Positions 5,410 through 6,779 of a stretch of DNA of 6,779 nucleotides are shown one piece after another (position 1 is the first letter of the stretch; each line of letters opens with the position of its first letter). The DNA comes from Chthonomonas sp. UBA6659 (lineage in GTDB: Bacteria > Armatimonadota > Fimbriimonadia > Fimbriimonadales > Fimbriimonadaceae). The stretch covers positions 1 through 6,779 of the forward strand of contig DKKT01000072.1 in the NCBI GenBank assembly GCA_002455425.1, read 5' to 3'. A program made the position numbers and the translations under genes. The notes under the pieces were generated by a model. It had not been told where the DNA came from, did no database searches, and saw only the letters and a program-made list of their open reading frames with translations.

Positions 5410-5492
5410 TCACACTCAATGCGTATTGCGATTGAAAAGGAGATTCCTTGTTCGTGCAATGCTAGACGGGTGGCCTCGGCCACCTTTTTTTT
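5410..5492 (+). ncRNA. Candidate small structured RNA (or structured 3' UTR of the flgM operon)
   Basis: The 166-nt gap between the receiver-like and di-haem genes has a compact folded stretch. ATTGCG (5425-5430) can pair with TGCAAT (5455-5460), enclosing a second stem AAGGA/TCCTT (5437-5441 with 5445-5449, loop GAT), and a strong terminator hairpin closes it (5469-5492). AAAAGGAG at 5435-5442 looks like an ideal ribosome-binding site; 6 nt later TTG opens a 5-codon frame (TTG TTC GTG CAA TGC, then TAG at 5463-5465) just ahead of the terminator. The site is partly sealed in the inner stem. No larger gene could be expressed because the terminator follows. I see no clear promoter, so it may be a processed 3' end instead of an independent transcript. 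It matches no RNA family I recognise. Confidence 0.35.
5469..5492 (+). terminator. Intrinsic (rho-independent) terminator
   Basis: GGTGGC (5469-5474) and GCCACC (5479-5484) form a perfect stem, with CTCG as the loop, directly followed by eight T residues (5485-5492). It acts on plus-strand transcription coming from the flgM pair or from the small-RNA candidate. It does not serve the convergent di-haem gene, as its minus-strand side has no T run. Confidence 0.93.
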
Positions 5493-5507
5493 GTGCCGCG
5501 GTCCGTG

Positions 5508-6602
5508 TCAGAGGGCCTCGAGGAAGACGAGGACGCTCTGTCGCTGAGCGTCCGTGAGTGCATCGAACGCCTTGCGAGACCTCTCGGCTTCGCCTTGATG
5601 GCGACGGATGGCCTCCTCGATCGTTTTGGCCGATGCATCGTGGAAGAACGGGGGCCCGAACTTCGTCAGTCCCCAGAGCGGGGGTGTTCTCACTTCGCGG
5701 TTCCCGACCGGGCCTGTGGTCAGCCGCTTCTCCGGCCCCGGACCGATGTCGTGGAGGAGCAAGTCGGTGTACGCCTCGAATCTCCGGTTCCTCAGGACCG
5801 TGAAGGCGGAGTCGCCGCCAGTCTTCATCGACGGAGTGTGGCATGAGCCGCAGCCGACCTCGAGGAACAGTTGTTTGCCGAGTTTGCCGCGCTCATCCAA
5901 GGTCGGAACGGGGGGTGGCGCGAGCACCCGCATGTAGTTGGCCGCCGAAGTCACCTGGTTCATGACCAAGGAGCGCACCTCGGGATCGTCACCGGGCTCG
6001 AAGGCCTTCAGGCCGAGTTCGACGCGAAACGCCTTCTTCGCAAACGCGTCGAGGTCGGGGACGTCGCCCTTCCAACCCAACCGACCGACCTTTCCGTCGA
6101 CCCGGACGAAGCGACCGGAAATCCCGTCCCCGTTCTTATCGTTCGGGTCGGCGGCGCGGACCAGGTCCACCTCGGGCACCGCATCGAGGAGGCCGACGCC
6201 GAAGAGGGCCGGTGTCCGCCGAAACGTGGCGGTCGGTGGTACTTGCCGTCGCTCGATCTTCTTGCCGTCGGGGGTCTCGAATCGGTGCGCGACTTCGAAA
6301 CCCGACAGCGAGCCCGGCTTGGGGACCATCGCGACGAAGAGCTTCTCGTTGAAAAACGTCCCGCCGAGCGTTGGCTGGATATGGCACTCCGCGCATGTCT
6401 GGGCGTTGAACCGCATCGCGATCGGATCGAGGTCCCACGTGATCGCGAACATCGCCCGACCCTGCCCGAATCGGCTCCGCTCCACTTCGGTGAGGCCCGG
6501 GATGGGCCCGCCCAGCCGATTGGCTGCCAAAGGCTGATCCTGTACGGCGATGCCCGCCGCGAAGGCCGCGAGTCCGAGACAACCGATCCAACCGATGCGC
6601 AT
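5508..6602 (-). CDS. Secreted di-haem c-type oxidoreductase (COG3488 / DHOR-like)
   Basis: A 364-residue exported protein of the di-haem oxidoreductase family, distantly related to MauG and cytochrome-c peroxidases. Two c-type haem sites are present: CAECH (70-74) and CGSCH (251-255). Between and around them are the family blocks GVGLLDAVPE (135-144), ADPNDKNGDGISGR (151-164), GRLGWKG (173-179), YTDLLLHDIGPG (278-289), RTPPLWGL (305-312) and FFHDASAKTIEEAI (319-332), ending EAERSRKAFDALTDAQRQSVLVFLEAL. The electron acceptor and substrate are unknown; the family is annotated as thiol oxidoreductase or putative peroxidase. I start at the ATG at 6602 because MRIGWIGCLGLAAFAAG is a signal peptide; an AGGGG abuts it, spaced too tightly to be decisive. 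The open frame reaches 6722, but those 40 codons read through a dispersed repeat. Monocistronic as far as visible. Confidence 0.92.
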   Translation of the reverse strand: MRIGWIGCLGLAAFAAGIAVQDQPLAANRLGGPIPGLTEVERSRFGQGRAMFAITWDLDPIAMRFNAQTCAECHIQPTLGGTFFNEKLFVAMVPKPGSLSGFEVAHRFETPDGKKIERRQVPPTATFRRTPALFGVGLLDAVPEVDLVRAADPNDKNGDGISGRFVRVDGKVGRLGWKGDVPDLDAFAKKAFRVELGLKAFEPGDDPEVRSLVMNQVTSAANYMRVLAPPPVPTLDERGKLGKQLFLEVGCGSCHTPSMKTGGDSAFTVLRNRRFEAYTDLLLHDIGPGPEKRLTTGPVGNREVRTPPLWGLTKFGPPFFHDASAKTIEEAIRRHQGEAERSRKAFDALTDAQRQSVLVFLEAL

Positions 6603-6672
6603 CCCCTGAGGGTACGCGATCCAGGCGGCGATCGGTTCCTCGCCGAAGTGAGCTCTGCGAACCGGTATTGTT

Positions 6673-6720
6673 CCCCCTCGCCCCATGATTGATGGGGAGA
6701 GGGGGTAGGGGGTGAGGGGC
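6673..6720. repeat. Dispersed-type palindromic repeat, G/C-tract rich
   Basis: CCCCCTCGCCCCAT (6673-6686) and ATGGGGAGAGGGGG (6692-6705) pair at 13 of 14 positions around a 5-nt loop, followed by TAGGGGGTGAGGGGC (6706-6720). The minus strand reads as the CCCTCACCCCC-TACCCC-CTCTCCCC type of intergenic repeat known from many bacterial genomes, whose false translation reads PLTPYPLSP. It lies between the di-haem gene and whatever gene is beyond the window. It may also act as a transcription barrier. Confidence 0.8.
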
Positions 6721-6730
6721 ATTCCTTTTC

Positions 6731-6779
6731 AGACCCCCTCCGTCCCGCGGGAGCGGGCCACCTCCCCCGATGCGGCGCA
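6731..6779. repeat. Second palindromic repeat unit, cut by the window edge
   Basis: The end holds the 10-nt palindrome TCCCGCGGGA (6743-6752) and then CCACCTCCCCCGATGCGGCGCA (6758-6779). TGC-GGC-GCA at 6771-6779 is the turn of a hairpin whose right arm would begin just outside the window. With the preceding repeat this looks like a composite intergenic element; no gene is seen in 6603-6779. Confidence 0.45.

Noticed and set aside
5391..5435. 14-codon frame MRGQGKVTLNAYCD after a GGAG
   Set aside because: The spacing to the ATG is very short and the peptide has no recognisable feature; it probably occurs by chance inside the RNA candidate.
5419..5547. Frame starting MRIAIEKEIPC
   Set aside because: It would need to read through a strong intrinsic terminator and into the antisense of the di-haem gene.
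5871..6692. 273-codon plus-strand open frame
   Set aside because: It lies opposite the di-haem gene, whose two CxxCH motifs and family blocks are unmistakable.
1..6779. tRNA, rRNA, CRISPR array, insertion sequence or phage genes
   Set aside because: No tRNA cloverleaf, rRNA core sequence, regularly spaced repeats, transposase or integrase frames were seen on either strand.

Overview
The window is GC-rich, gene-dense bacterial DNA: eight intact protein genes plus one catalytically eroded, ArgC-related gene. Start codons are ATG or GTG, intergenic gaps are mostly very short, and both ends carry palindromic repeats. The gene mix fits Armatimonadota (Fimbriimonas-like) best: rpsF-ssb followed by a fused phosphoglucose/phosphomannose isomerase, a Deinococcus-like monofunctional proline dehydrogenase, FlgM, and a di-haem oxidoreductase. 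That placement is an inference from family resemblance and was not searched.

Layout. Positions 1-110 are non-coding and hold a long perfect-looking hairpin (27-65). From 3045 down to 111 runs one minus-strand operon: rpsF (S6), ssb, a SIS-domain phosphoglucose/phosphomannose isomerase, a small membrane-anchored protein, and an ArgC-related protein that has lost its catalytic cysteine and NADP-binding glycine motif. Junctions are 1 nt apart, overlapping (TAATG), 1 nt apart and 12 nt apart, so co-transcription and translational coupling are likely. The usual rpsF-ssb partners rpsR and rplI are absent at this position.

A 110-140 nt divergent promoter region with an imperfect dyad (3117-3144) separates this operon from a plus-strand proline dehydrogenase gene. 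That gene converges on a small secreted protein gene (4546-4112) with only 5 nt between the stops. A second divergent region (4547-4751), rich in short dyads, precedes a plus-strand pair: a FlgM-family anti-sigma factor and, 2 nt later, a receiver-like protein whose phosphoacceptor position is Asn. A hairpin with a short T run follows this pair. Next comes a compact, lower-GC stretch (about 5360-5492) that ends in a textbook intrinsic terminator and may encode a small RNA. The last gene, on the minus strand, is a secreted di-haem c-type oxidoreductase (COG3488-like). Its open frame extends upstream into a C/T-rich dispersed palindromic repeat (6673-6720), which should not be read as coding.

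Functionally the window mixes housekeeping (translation, DNA maintenance), sugar-phosphate isomerisation, proline catabolism, flagellar or motility regulation, and periplasmic redox chemistry. The points most worth a second look are the eroded ArgC paralogue, the FlgM/degenerate-receiver pair with its dyad-rich leader, and the small structured RNA candidate at 5410-5492.
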